Below are positions 55,744 through 64,000 of a stretch of 64,000 nucleotides of DNA, one piece after another; positions within the stretch are counted from its first letter, which is position 1, and every line of letters starts with the position of its first letter. The stretch comes from Streptomyces bikiniensis (GTDB lineage Bacteria > Actinomycetota > Actinomycetes > Streptomycetales > Streptomycetaceae): positions 1 through 64,000 of the forward strand of contig JNWL01000007.1 of assembly GCA_000716465.1 (NCBI GenBank), read 5' to 3'. The notes below the pieces were generated by a model. The model saw only the letters and a program-made list of their open reading frames with translations. It was not told the origin of the DNA and did no database searches. A program made the translations under genes and the position numbers.

Positions 55744-56742
55744 TCAGTCCGGCAGAATCGTCGCCCCGGCCGCCGGGGAGGTCGCCGTGCGGGCCGTGCG
55801 GCAGGTGCCCGAGGCGGTCAGGGCGGCGGCGACCGCCTTCGCCGCCTCCGCGTCCTTCACCAGGAACGCGGTCGTCGGGCCCGAGCCCGAGACGAGGGCG
55901 GCGAGCGCGCCCGCGTCCGTGCCGGCCGCCAGGGTCGCGGCGAGCGAGGGGCGCAGGGAGAGCGCCGGGGCCTGGAGGTCGTTGGCGAGGGCGCCCGCGA
56001 GGGCGGTGGTGTCTCCGGTGCGCAGGGCCTCCAGGAGGGCGGGCGAGGCGGCCGGTTCGGGGACGTCCGTGCCCTCGGTGAGCCGGTCGAACTCGCCGAA
56101 GACGACCGGGGTCGAGAGCCCGCCGTCCGCGACGGCGAACACCCAGTGGAACGCGCCGCCGACCGGCAGCTCCGTCAGCTTCTCGCCGCGTCCGGTGCCG
56201 AGCGCCGCCCCGCCGACGAGGCTGAACGGCACGTCGGAGCCCAGCTCGGCGCAGATGTCGAGGAGTTCGGAACGGGGGGTGTCCAGTCCCCAGAGCGCAT
56301 CGCACGCGAGCAGCGCGCCCGCCCCGTCCGCGCTGCCGCCCGCCATGCCGCCGGCCACCGGGATGTCCTTGGCGATGTGCAGGTGCACGTCCGGGGCGAT
56401 GCCGTGCCGGGCGGCGAGGAGTTCGGCGGCGCGGGCCGCGAGGTTGGTGCGGTCGAGCGGCACCTTGTCGGCGTCCGGGCCCTCGCAGGTGACCGTCAGG
56501 GCCTCGGCGGGGGTGGCGGTCACCTCGTCGTGGAGGGAGACGGCGAGGAAGACGTTGGCCAGGTCGTGGAAGCCGTCGGGGCGGGCCGCGCCGACGGCGA
56601 GCTGGACGTTGACCTTGGCGGGGACGCGGACGGTGACGGACCGCGGCCCGTCGCCCGTACCACCGGTGCCGCCGCCGACCGGCTCCGTACCGCCGCCCGC
56701 CGTCCGCGCGCCGTCGCGCACCCGCTCCGTACCGCCGTTCAT
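55744..56742 (-). CDS. ispE: 4-diphosphocytidyl-2-C-methyl-D-erythritol kinase
   Basis: 332 aa. GHMP kinase step of the MEP isoprenoid pathway. [11 protein letters not shown] (about 41-51), [17 protein letters not shown] (ATP loop, about 125-141), and [11 protein letters not shown] near the end. A 35-residue Gly/Arg-rich N-terminal extension is not conserved. ATGA overlap with rsmA. Confidence 0.95.
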   Translation of the reverse strand: MNGGTERVRDGARTAGGGTEPVGGGTGGTGDGPRSVTVRVPAKVNVQLAVGAARPDGFHDLANVFLAVSLHDEVTATPAEALTVTCEGPDADKVPLDRTNLAARAAELLAARHGIAPDVHLHIAKDIPVAGGMAGGSADGAGALLACDALWGLDTPRSELLDICAELGSDVPFSLVGGAALGTGRGEKLTELPVGGAFHWVFAVADGGLSTPVVFGEFDRLTEGTDVPEPAASPALLEALRTGDTTALAGALANDLQAPALSLRPSLAATLAAGTDAGALAALVSGSGPTTAFLVKDAEAAKAVAAALTASGTCRTARTATSPAAGATILPD

Positions 56743-57611
56743 GCCTTCGCCTCCGCGATCCGCGCGAACTCCTCCACCGTCAGGGACTCGCCGCGCGCCT
56801 GCGGCGAGATCCCGGCCTTCACCAGGGCCTCCTCGGCCGCCGCCGGGGAGCCCGCCCAGCCCGCGAGGGCCGCGCGGAGGGTCTTGCGGCGCTGCGCGAA
56901 GGCCGCGTCCACGACCGCGAAGACCTCCTGCCGGGTGGCGGTGGTCGCCAGCGGCTCGGTGCGGCGGACCAGGGAGACCAGGCCGGAGTCGACGTTCGGC
57001 GCGGGCCAGAAGACGTTGCGGCCGATCGCGCCGGCCCGCTTCACCTCGGCGTACCAGTTGGCCTTCACCGACGGCACGCCGTACACCTTGTTCCCCGGCC
57101 GGGCGGCGAGCCGGTCCGCGACCTCGGCCTGGACCATGACGAGGGTCCGCTCGATGCTCGGGAAGCGCTCCAGCATGTGCAGCAGGACGGGCACGGCCAC
57201 GTTGTACGGCAGGTTCGCGACGAGCGCGGTGGGCGCCGGGCCCGGCAGCTCCTGGACCAGCATCGCGTCGGAGTGCACGAGCGCGAAGCGGTCGGCGCGC
57301 GCGGGCATCCGGGCCTGGATGGTGGCGGGCAGCGCGGCGGCGAGCACGTCGTCGATCTCGACGGCGGTCACCCGGTCCGCGGCCTCCAGGAGGGCCAGGG
57401 TGAGGGAGCCGAGGCCGGGCCCCACCTCCACGACCACGTCGTCCGGGCGCACCCCGGCCGTGCGGACGATCCGCCGGACGGTGTTGGCGTCGATGACGAA
57501 GTTCTGGCCCTTCTGCTTCGTGGGGCGCACGCCGAGGGCGGCGGCCAGCTCACGGATGTCGGCGGGGCCGAGGAGGGCGTCGGGGGTTTCGGGACCGGTG
57601 GTGTCGCTCAC
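56739..57611 (-). CDS. rsmA: 16S rRNA dimethyladenosine transferase
   Basis: 290 aa, GTG start. Dimethylates A1518/A1519 of 16S rRNA; loss gives kasugamycin resistance. [15 protein letters not shown] (about 34-48), [16 protein letters not shown] (SAM site), and [13 protein letters not shown] (the NLPY motif). A -10-like AGACTA complement at 57618-57623 lies six bases upstream, so it may be leaderless. Operon with ispE. Confidence 0.95.
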   Translation of the reverse strand: MSDTTGPETPDALLGPADIRELAAALGVRPTKQKGQNFVIDANTVRRIVRTAGVRPDDVVVEVGPGLGSLTLALLEAADRVTAVEIDDVLAAALPATIQARMPARADRFALVHSDAMLVQELPGPAPTALVANLPYNVAVPVLLHMLERFPSIERTLVMVQAEVADRLAARPGNKVYGVPSVKANWYAEVKRAGAIGRNVFWPAPNVDSGLVSLVRRTEPLATTATRQEVFAVVDAAFAQRRKTLRAALAGWAGSPAAAEEALVKAGISPQARGESLTVEEFARIAEAKA

Positions 57612-57712
57612 CAGTACAGACTAGGGCTTGCCCGGCACCCGGCCCGTCGCACGCCCTGCCGCACGCGCCGCCCCGCGCCGCCCTGCCCCGCGGCCCGCCG
57701 CTCACCCGCCGC

Positions 57713-59026
57713 TCACCCGCCCAGCCTGCGCCCGCAGTGGGGCCAGGGGCTCGCCCCCCGCTGCACGTACAGCTTCTTCGCGCGGAAGGTCTGCTCGGCG
57801 GCGGGCGCGTCCTGGGCGGTTCCGGTGCCGCCGAGCGAGCGCCAGGTGGCGGGGTCGAACTGGTACAGCCCGCCGTACGTCCCCGAGGGGTCGACGGCGT
57901 CCGGCCGGCCGCCGGACTCGCAGGCGGCGAGCGCGGCCCAGTCGAGGCCGTCGGCGCCGGCGACGGAGGCGGGCGGACGGCGGGTGCCGACCCGCACCGT
58001 GCGGCTGACGGGCTCGCGGACGATCTCCTCGCCGATCCGGCGGGGCCGCCCCTGGACGCCGTTGACCGTGCGCAGGGCGTACGTGACGCGGCGCAGGCCG
58101 TGGACGCCCTGCCGTTCGACGACCTCGGTGCCGGCGAACAGCTCCGGGTCGCGGACCCGTTCGACGGCGTACGGGACGGTCTCCTCGCGCACCCGCCTGC
58201 TGTCGGTGATCCGCAGCACGGTGACCGTCTGGCCGTCGCGGGGGAAGGAGCCGGGGTCGACGGAGAGGGCGTCCTGCCCGGAGAGGGTGATCCCGGACTC
58301 GGCGAGCGCCTCGCGGACGGTGGCGGCGTTGGTGCGGACGGTCCGCTCGCGCCCGTCGGCGAGGAAGGTGACGGTCCGCTCGGTGCGCACGTCGAGGGCG
58401 AGGCCGTGCCGGGTGATGGCGGCCGAGCGGGAGACCGAGAGGTAGGCGCCCTCCGCGCGGACCCCGAACTGGCGCAGCGCCTCCTCGACGCTGCGGGCCG
58501 TCGTCCACACGCGGTGGCGCCGGCCGTCGAGGGTGAGGGCGACCGGGCGTCCGTAGCGGACGACGACCTCGTCGCCGTCGGTGAGGGCGTGGCCGGGGGC
58601 GGGGGCGACGATGTCGTGCCCGTCGACGGCCACGCCCTCGTCGGCCAGGAGCTCCCCGACGTCGTCGGCGAAGGTGTGCAGGGTGCGCGGGACGCCGTCG
58701 ACGGAGAGCCGGACGGTCTTGTCGTCGGCGACGAAGGCGGTGGTGCCGCCGGCGAGGAAGGCGACGACGAGGGCCTGCGGGACGAGCCGTCGCAGGCCGT
58801 CCCCGGCGGACCACGCGGGCTTGGAGGCCCCGGAGGCCCCGGAGGCCTTGCGGCGGCGGGCGGCCCGGCGGGCCCCGGCGCGGGTGCCCTGGCCGGGGAC
58901 GGTGCCGGGGGCGGCCCCGGGCACCACCAGCGGTGCCGCCTGGGTCGGCTGTTCGTGCAGGGAGAGACCGGCGGGGGTCGTGCCGCTCCGGCGTCCGGCC
59001 CGGTGACTGCCCTGGGAAGTGTTCAC
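57713..59026 (-). CDS. rpfB: resuscitation-promoting factor RpfB
   Basis: 437 aa. Cytoplasmic N-terminus, TM about 84-103, three DUF348 repeats (about 105-275), a G5 domain (about 278-350), and a C-terminal Rpf transglycosylase domain (LDWAALAACESGGRPD, catalytic Glu at about 366, then YGGLYQFDPATWRSLGG). Cleaves peptidoglycan during spore germination and growth. Follows the tatD-rsmA order seen in actinomycetes. Confidence 0.95.
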   Translation of the reverse strand: MNTSQGSHRAGRRSGTTPAGLSLHEQPTQAAPLVVPGAAPGTVPGQGTRAGARRAARRRKASGASGASKPAWSAGDGLRRLVPQALVVAFLAGGTTAFVADDKTVRLSVDGVPRTLHTFADDVGELLADEGVAVDGHDIVAPAPGHALTDGDEVVVRYGRPVALTLDGRRHRVWTTARSVEEALRQFGVRAEGAYLSVSRSAAITRHGLALDVRTERTVTFLADGRERTVRTNAATVREALAESGITLSGQDALSVDPGSFPRDGQTVTVLRITDSRRVREETVPYAVERVRDPELFAGTEVVERQGVHGLRRVTYALRTVNGVQGRPRRIGEEIVREPVSRTVRVGTRRPPASVAGADGLDWAALAACESGGRPDAVDPSGTYGGLYQFDPATWRSLGGTGTAQDAPAAEQTFRAKKLYVQRGASPWPHCGRRLGG

Positions 59027-59082
59027 GAGGCCGGGACCCTAGCCCCGGCCCCGGTCACGCTCCACGGCGACCCGACTACTTC

Positions 59083-59097
59083 CCGTAACCGTTATGG
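59083..59097. promoter_or_regulatory. imperfect dyad upstream of rpfB
   Basis: CCGTAACCGTTATGG, a 15-bp dyad with one mismatch, 56 bp upstream of the rpfB start. GTAAC and a further GTGAC (59102-59106) resemble the GTNAC half-sites of MtrA, which controls rpf genes in some actinobacteria. Suggestive only. Confidence 0.35.
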
Positions 59098-59128
59098 ATC
59101 GGTGACAGTCGGTGCGGCGCCCTCGCGC

Positions 59129-59998
59129 TCAGTAGTCGAACGCGCGGGCCGTGTTCACCGCGATCGCCTCCGCCAGCTCGTTCTCCCCGATCCCGCGCAC
59201 CTCCGCCATCGCCCGGACGGTGACCGGGATCAGGTACGGGGCGTTGGGGCGCCCCCGGAAGGGCGCCGGGGTGAGGAAGGGGGCGTCGGTCTCGACGAGG
59301 ACGAGCTCCAGGGGGGCGACCGCGAGGGCGTCCCGGAGCGGCTGGGCGTTCTTGAAGGTGACGTTGCCGGCGAAGGACATGTAATAGCCCTTGGCCGCGC
59401 AGATCTCCGCCATCTCCGCGTCGCCGGAGTAGCAGTGGAAGACGGTCCGCTCGGGGGCGCCCTCCTCGTCCAGGACCCGCAGCACGTCGGCGTGGGCCTC
59501 GCGGTCGTGGATGACGAGCGCCTTGCCGTGCCGCTTGGCGATCTCGATGTGGGCCCGGAAGGAGCGCTCCTGCGCGGCGACGCCCTCCGGTCCCGTACGG
59601 AAGAAGTCGAGGCCGGTCTCGCCGACCCCGCGCACGTGGGGCAGGGCGGCGAGCCGGTCGATCTCGGCGAGCGCGTCGTCCAGGGCCGCGTCCCCGCCGC
59701 CCTCCCTGGCCCCCTGCCGGGACCAGCCGTCGGGGTCCCCCAGGACGATCCGGGGCGCTTCGTTGGGGTGCAGGGCGACGGCCGCGTGCACGTCGGCGTG
59801 GGCGGCGGCCGTCTCGGCGGCCCATTGGGAGCCCTTCACGTCGCAGCCGACCTGCACGACCGTGGTGACGCCGACGGCGGCGGCCTTCACCAGGGCCTCC
59901 TCGACGGTCCCGGACTGCATGTCCAGATGGGTGTGCGAGTCCGCGACCTCCACGAGGAGGGGGTCGGGCAGCGGCGGCGGGGCGTCCTTGGCACTCAT
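59129..59998 (-). CDS. TatD-family metal-dependent hydrolase
   Basis: 289 aa. Amidohydrolase TIM barrel with DSHTHLDMQSG (metal His pair, 16-26), GETGLDFFRT (Glu), VIHDREAH, HCYSGD and ETDAPFLTP (late Asp). A 3'-5' DNase/quality-control hydrolase in other bacteria. Located upstream of rpfB as in other Streptomyces. Confidence 0.93.
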   Translation of the reverse strand: MSAKDAPPPLPDPLLVEVADSHTHLDMQSGTVEEALVKAAAVGVTTVVQVGCDVKGSQWAAETAAAHADVHAAVALHPNEAPRIVLGDPDGWSRQGAREGGGDAALDDALAEIDRLAALPHVRGVGETGLDFFRTGPEGVAAQERSFRAHIEIAKRHGKALVIHDREAHADVLRVLDEEGAPERTVFHCYSGDAEMAEICAAKGYYMSFAGNVTFKNAQPLRDALAVAPLELVLVETDAPFLTPAPFRGRPNAPYLIPVTVRAMAEVRGIGENELAEAIAVNTARAFDY

Positions 59999-60060
59999 GG
60001 CCCCGATCGTACGAGGACCGCGAGCGCCGGGGACGCGTCCTTTTCCGCCCGGCCGCCGCC

Positions 60061-60120
60061 TCTCCGCGCCTCTCCGCGCCTCTCTCCGCCTCTCCGCGCC
60101 TCTTCCCGCCTATCCGCGCC
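60061..60120. repeat. 10-bp tandem repeat, six units
   Basis: TCTCCGCGCC six times, two units changed by a base or two. The stop codon of the leftward zinc-ribbon gene (60110-60112) is inside the last unit. Confidence 0.9.
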
Positions 60121-60535
60121 TGCGGAAGGGGTGCAGCAGGTCCGACAGGTGCCAGTGGTGCGGCACGGGCGGCACGGCCGGGGCGTCCGGGTCGTCGGTC
60201 AGCTCCTGCCCGATGGGCCCGGCGGGCCCGATCGGCCTGGTCTCCTTGGACCCGTGTCCGTGCTTCTCCGTCGCGGCGATCAGGTCGAGCACCGAGGACA
60301 CCTGCCCCGCGCGCATGATCCGGACGACGTGGCCGCCGCAGTTCATGCAGGTGGGGCGGGACAGCGGGGACGGTACCCGCTCTTCCCCGGCCTTGTAGAC
60401 GACGAATTCCTGGCCGGCGGCGTCGACGTGGTGCTCGATGTCGTACGCCTGCTCCCAGCCGTATCCGCAGCGCATGCAGGCGAAGGCGTACGCCTCGTGC
60501 GCGACGGACACGCCGGTGCCGGTGATCTCGCTCAT
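60110..60535 (-). CDS. small zinc-ribbon protein
   Basis: 141 aa from ATG 60535, with GGAG five bases upstream. CMRCGYGWEQAYD (about 20-32) and CMNCGGHVVRI (about 62-72) are two CxxC pairs forming a zinc ribbon. The rest (about 85-141) is Pro/His-rich. No enzyme domain; possibly nucleic-acid or protein binding. A 16-bp palindrome lies 11 bases upstream of the start. Ends in a 10-bp tandem repeat. Confidence 0.7.
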   Translation of the reverse strand: MSEITGTGVSVAHEAYAFACMRCGYGWEQAYDIEHHVDAAGQEFVVYKAGEERVPSPLSRPTCMNCGGHVVRIMRAGQVSSVLDLIAATEKHGHGSKETRPIGPAGPIGQELTDDPDAPAVPPVPHHWHLSDLLHPFRRRG

Positions 60536-60546
60536 GCCAGCTCCTC

Positions 60547-60562
60547 TCCACTGATCAGTGGA
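60547..60562. promoter_or_regulatory. perfect 16-bp palindrome
   Basis: TCCACTGATCAGTGGA, 11 bases before the start of the zinc-ribbon gene, overlapping where its leader should be. Suits an operator or an mRNA hairpin. Confidence 0.55.
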
Positions 60563-60673
60563 CGCCTTTTCGGGCCGGAGCGCATCGGCTCGGGTCGAAC
60601 CGTGGAAGGCTTTTGGCCCTTCCCTTGCCAAGCGCCCTGCGAAGAGTCCCGGCGCCGGTTTCGGCTTTGCCTT

Positions 60674-61582
60674 TCAGGTTAGCCCTTTACCGTTTCCGGG
60701 GCTCTGCGCGGTTTTTCCGGGAGCCTGTGCGGCCGCGTTCTTTGCCGCGACGACGGCATCGAACACCTCCCTCTTGGGAAGGCCCGCCTCGGCGGCGACG
60801 GCGGCGATCGCCTCCTTCCGCCGCTCCCCCGCCTCCTCGCGCACCCGCACCCTGCGCACCAGCTCCCCGGCGTCGAGCTCGGCGGGCCCGGTCTCGGGGG
60901 CGCCCTCGACCACGACGGTGATCTCGCCCCGCACGCCCTCGGCCGCCCAGGCGGCCAGCTCGCCCAGCGGACCGCGCTTGACCTCCTCGTACGTCTTGGT
61001 CAGCTCGCGGCAGACGGCGGCGCGGCGGTCGGTGCCGAAGACCTCGGCCATCGCGGCGAGCGTGTCGTCGAGGCGGTGCGGGGCCTCGAAGTAGACGAGG
61101 GTCCGGCGCTCGTCCGCGACCTCCCGCAGCCGTCCCAGGCGCTCGCCGGCCTTCCTCGGCAGGAAGCCCTCGAAGCAGAAGCGGTCCACGGGGAGCCCGG
61201 AGAGGGCGAGGGCGGTGAGGACGGCGGACGGTCCGGGTACGGCCGTGACCCTGACGCCCTCCTCGACGGCGGCGGCGACGAGCCGGTAGCCGGGGTCCGA
61301 CACGGACGGCATGCCCGCGTCGGTCACGAGCAGCACCCGCGCCCCGCCGACCAGGGCCTCGACCAGTTCGGGCGTCCGGGCGGACTCGTTGCCCTCGAAG
61401 TACGAGACGACGCGCCCGGAGGTGTGGATGCCGAGCGCCCGGGTCAGGCCGCGCAGCCTGCGGGTGTCCTCGGCGGCCACGATGTCCGCGTTCTCCAGCT
61501 CGGTGGCGAGCCGGGGCGGGGCGTCCGCGATGTCGCCGATGGGGGTCCCTGCGAGTACCAGCGTTCCTGTCACGGGTGCCAT
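60674..61582 (-). CDS. rsmI: 16S rRNA 2'-O-ribose cytidine-1402 methyltransferase
   Basis: 302 aa. Methylates C1402 of 16S rRNA. The SAM fold of tetrapyrrole-methylase type shows VLAGTPIGDIADAPPRL (8-24), VAAEDTRRLRGL, SYFEGNE, LVTDAGMPSVSDPG and PGPSAVLTALALSG; these match RsmI closely. Divergent from pmt with only 52 bp between starts. Confidence 0.95.
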   Translation of the reverse strand: MAPVTGTLVLAGTPIGDIADAPPRLATELENADIVAAEDTRRLRGLTRALGIHTSGRVVSYFEGNESARTPELVEALVGGARVLLVTDAGMPSVSDPGYRLVAAAVEEGVRVTAVPGPSAVLTALALSGLPVDRFCFEGFLPRKAGERLGRLREVADERRTLVYFEAPHRLDDTLAAMAEVFGTDRRAAVCRELTKTYEEVKRGPLGELAAWAAEGVRGEITVVVEGAPETGPAELDAGELVRRVRVREEAGERRKEAIAAVAAEAGLPKREVFDAVVAAKNAAAQAPGKTAQSPGNGKGLT

Positions 61583-61634
61583 CCTCCCAGCCCGGACAGG
61601 CGACTCGCACAGGCGCGTTCCCTACGATGGCGCG

Positions 61635-63377
61635 GTGACCAGTACCGCACCCGAGACCCTGGAGGGCCGGCAGTCCGTGGCAGAGCCCTCTTCGTGGCAG
61701 CAGCGGCTCCGGCGCTTCGGCTACGCCCCGCCCGCCGGAAGCGCCGCCCCCATCGGGCTGCGGGAGCGGCTCGACCCCCCGTACACCCGGCCCTCCGCGC
61801 GCGTGTGGTCGCTCCTCGGCGTCGGCCCCGGGCAGGCCGACCGGCTGTGGCGGCTCCTCGCCTGGGGCGGTCCGCTCCTGGTCACGGCGGTCGCGGGGCT
61901 GCTCCGGTTCTGGAACCTGGGCAAGCCGAACGCGGTGATATTCGACGAGACGTACTACGCCAAGGACTCCTGGGCGCTGATCAACCAGGGGTACGAGGGG
62001 GCCTGGCCGAAGGACGTCGACAAGACGATCCTGAAGGACCCGGGGTCGGTCGTCGTGCCGACCGACCCGGGCTACGTCGTGCACCCGCCGATGGGCAAAT
62101 GGGTGATCGGCGCCGGCGAGAAGCTGTTCGGGTTCGAGCCGTTCGGCTGGCGCTTCATGGTGGCCCTGCTCGGCACCCTGTCGGTCCTCATGCTGTGCCG
62201 GATCGGGCGGCGCCTGTTCCGCTCGACGCTCCTGGGCTGTCTGGCGGGTCTGCTGCTCGCGGTCGACGGGCTGCACTTCGTGATGAGCCGCACCGCGCTC
62301 CTCGACCAGGTCCTGATGTTCTTCGTGCTCGCCTCCTTCGGCTGTCTCGTCCTGGACCGCGACCGGGTCAGGAAACGGCTGGCGGCGGCGCTCCCGGAGG
62401 ACGAGGAGGGGGTGCTGCGGCCGGACGCGGAGGTCGCGGAGTCCCTGCGGCTCGGGTGGCGGCCGTGGCGGATCGCGGCCGGCGTGATGCTGGGGCTCGC
62501 GGCGGCGACCAAGTGGAACGGCCTGTACGTCATGGTGGCCTTCGGCCTGATGACGGTGCTGTGGGACGTGGCGGGGCGGCGCACGGCCGGCGCGGTCCGC
62601 CCGTACGCCTCGGTGATCAGGAAGGACCTGGTCCCGGCGTTCGTCTCGGTGGTGCCGGTGGCGATCGTGACGTACCTGGTGACCTGGACGGGCTGGATCG
62701 CCGGCGACAAGGGCTACTTCCGCACCTGGGCCGCCGACCAGGACAGGCTGAACGGCGGCGGGACGTGGAGCTGGCTGCCGGACTGGCTGCGCAGCCTCTG
62801 GCACTACGAGACCGAGGTCTACTCCTTCCACGTGGGCCTGACCTCGCCGCACACGTACGAGTCGAACCCCTGGTCCTGGATCGTCCTCGGCCGCCCCGTC
62901 TCGTACTTCTACGAGTCCCCGTCCCCCGGCACGCAGGGCTGCCCGGCCGACGCCGGGGAGAAGTGCGCCCAGGAGGTCCTGGCCCTCGGCACCCCGCTCC
63001 TGTGGTGGGCCGCCTGCTTCGCGATCCTGTACGTCCTGTGGCGCTGGGCCTTCCGGCGCGACTGGCGCGCGGGCGCGATCGCCTGCGGCATCGCGGCGGG
63101 CTGGCTCCCCTGGTTCCTCTACCAGGAGCGCACCATCTTCCTCTTCTACGCGGTCGTCTTCGTGCCGTTCCTGTGCCTGGCGGTGGCCATGATGCTGGGC
63201 GCCCTCATCGGCCCCCGGGGCTCCACGGAACGCCGCCGCACCTTCGGCGCGGTCGCGGCGGGCTGCCTCGTCCTCCTCGTCGTCTGGAACTTCATCTACT
63301 TCTGGCCGATCTACACGGGCACGCCGATCCCGCTGGAGGACTGGCGGGGGCGGATGTGGCTGGACACGTGGGTGTAA
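61635..63377 (+). CDS. pmt: dolichyl-phosphate-mannose protein mannosyltransferase
   Basis: 580 aa, GTG start. GT-C integral membrane enzyme: lumen-side FDETYYAKDSW (Asp-Glu catalytic region, about 104-114), HPPMGKW, and about ten TM segments, including those at 75-95, 160-180 and 505-575. Transfers mannose from polyprenyl phosphate to secreted proteins, as in other Streptomyces. Overall length fits. Confidence 0.95.
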   Translation: MTSTAPETLEGRQSVAEPSSWQQRLRRFGYAPPAGSAAPIGLRERLDPPYTRPSARVWSLLGVGPGQADRLWRLLAWGGPLLVTAVAGLLRFWNLGKPNAVIFDETYYAKDSWALINQGYEGAWPKDVDKTILKDPGSVVVPTDPGYVVHPPMGKWVIGAGEKLFGFEPFGWRFMVALLGTLSVLMLCRIGRRLFRSTLLGCLAGLLLAVDGLHFVMSRTALLDQVLMFFVLASFGCLVLDRDRVRKRLAAALPEDEEGVLRPDAEVAESLRLGWRPWRIAAGVMLGLAAATKWNGLYVMVAFGLMTVLWDVAGRRTAGAVRPYASVIRKDLVPAFVSVVPVAIVTYLVTWTGWIAGDKGYFRTWAADQDRLNGGGTWSWLPDWLRSLWHYETEVYSFHVGLTSPHTYESNPWSWIVLGRPVSYFYESPSPGTQGCPADAGEKCAQEVLALGTPLLWWAACFAILYVLWRWAFRRDWRAGAIACGIAAGWLPWFLYQERTIFLFYAVVFVPFLCLAVAMMLGALIGPRGSTERRRTFGAVAAGCLVLLVVWNFIYFWPIYTGTPIPLEDWRGRMWLDTWV

Positions 63378-63478
63378 CGGTTCCGGGGCGGGTGTGACGG
63401 ACATGAAGGATGTTGCTCGACACGCCCGGGAATCCACTGCTTGACTGGACGGTCGTCTGGGGGAGGGGAAACGCAGTC

Positions 63479-64000
63479 ATGCGCAGTGGAGCCAAGGTCG
63501 CGATCGTCGGAGGGGTCTTCGCGGTCGTCGCGGGCGGGGTCGGGTACGGGGGGTACAACCTGTGGAACGGGGTCACGGGCGGCGACTCGACCGTGAGCAC
63601 GCGGAACGAGGCCGCACCGGAGAAGAGATCGGGGCCGGTCACCGCCGAGGAGACGACGGCCACCTCGAAGGAGTTCCTGGCGGCCTGGGCCGCCGGTGAG
63701 TCCGACAGGGCCGCCCAGCTGACGAACGACCCGGTCACGGCGGGTCCCGCGCTGCTCGCCTACAAGGAGGGCGCGAAGGTCTCGAAGGCGGTGATCACGC
63801 CGGGGGCGCCGGTGGGCACGAAGGTGCCGTTCACGGTGAGGGCGACGGTCTCGTACGAGGGCGCGTCCAAGGACCTGTCGTACGCCTCCGAGCTGACGGT
63901 GGTCCGGGGGCAGACCACCGGCCGGCCCCTGGTGCAGTGGAAGCCGACCGTCCTCCACCCGAAGCTGACCGCCGACGCGACCCTGCGCACCGGCACCGCG
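63479..64000 (+). CDS. penicillin-binding protein, N-terminal part
   Basis: First 174 codons of a gene running off the window. TM at about 6-25 (VAIVGGVFAVVAGGVGYGGY), then an NTF2-like MecA_N-type domain (EFLAAWAAGESDRAAQLT, about 67-84; PFTVRATVSYEG). Such genes continue into a transpeptidase domain; that part is beyond the window. ATG 63479 has GGGAGGGG upstream. Confidence 0.8.
   Translation, partial: MRSGAKVAIVGGVFAVVAGGVGYGGYNLWNGVTGGDSTVSTRNEAAPEKRSGPVTAEETTATSKEFLAAWAAGESDRAAQLTNDPVTAGPALLAYKEGAKVSKAVITPGAPVGTKVPFTVRATVSYEGASKDLSYASELTVVRGQTTGRPLVQWKPTVLHPKLTADATLRTGTA

Noticed and set aside
59027..59128. c-di-AMP (ydaO-type) riboswitch before rpfB
   Set aside because: The upstream space is only about 100 bp and shows no such conserved fold; only a short dyad is seen.

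Overview
This is a 64 kb piece of a Streptomyces chromosome. The evidence is a GC content above 70 percent with strong third-position bias, GTG and TTG starts, many ATGA/GTGA gene overlaps, and a conserved actinomycete core gene order: mfd, glmU-prs-rplY-pth, ppc, galT-galE-galK, ispE-rsmA-rpfB-tatD, rsmI, pmt. No prophage, insertion sequence, CRISPR array or rRNA operon is visible.

Layout. 0-5.7 kb: surface and regulatory genes (lipoprotein, GNAT, secreted HNH nuclease, a TetR with its divergent SCO6745-family target, a secreted SGNH hydrolase). 5.7-9.3 kb: mfd. 9.5-10.1 kb: a Phd/PIN toxin-antitoxin pair. 10.2-15.3 kb: a MacB/FtsX-type ABC exporter and a divergent 14-TM drug exporter. 15.4-18 kb: a GNAT, a whiJ-like trio (DUF397, XRE-DUF5753, anti-sigma-type ATPase) and a broken VOC gene. 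18.2-19.1 kb: a FilP/DivIVA-like coiled-coil protein. 19.2-24.2 kb: the most unusual part, two divergent two-gene units encoding a WHH-like nuclease fused to SUKH-1, a deaminase fused to SUKH-4, a YwqJ-type deaminase, and a SUKH-3 protein. 24.3-26.7 kb: an unpaired sensor kinase, then a two-HTH protein with a LAGLIDADG-like domain whose 3' end overlaps a tRNA-Gln(TTG) gene. 26.8-31.4 kb: glmU, prs, rplY, pth. 31.5-36.2 kb: ppc, and a fatty-acid desaturase with its own TetR regulator. 36.4-40.1 kb: two tandem secreted seven-bladed VCBS/FG-GAP proteins with TTG starts. 40.2-46.7 kb: tam/marR, two LuxR-type regulators flanking the galTEK operon. 47-55.7 kb: two tandem membrane-anchored PQQ propellers, an ABC-F ATPase, a Ser/Thr kinase whose propeller is frame-broken, and an acyltransferase. 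55.7-64 kb: isoprenoid, ribosome maturation, resuscitation factor, protein O-mannosylation and the start of a penicillin-binding protein gene.

How it fits together. Most of the window is housekeeping for envelope precursors (glmU), nucleotides (prs), anaplerosis (ppc), translation (rplY, pth, rsmA, rsmI) and spore/cell-wall growth (rpfB, PBP, pmt). Interspersed are Streptomyces-specific secreted beta-propellers and regulators. The SUKH/deaminase/nuclease locus looks like an intracellular conflict or self-recognition module, because none of its four proteins carries a signal peptide. Several minus-strand genes end inside short tandem repeats, a pattern noted separately in the findings. All assignments come from reading motifs and translations; no database search was run.
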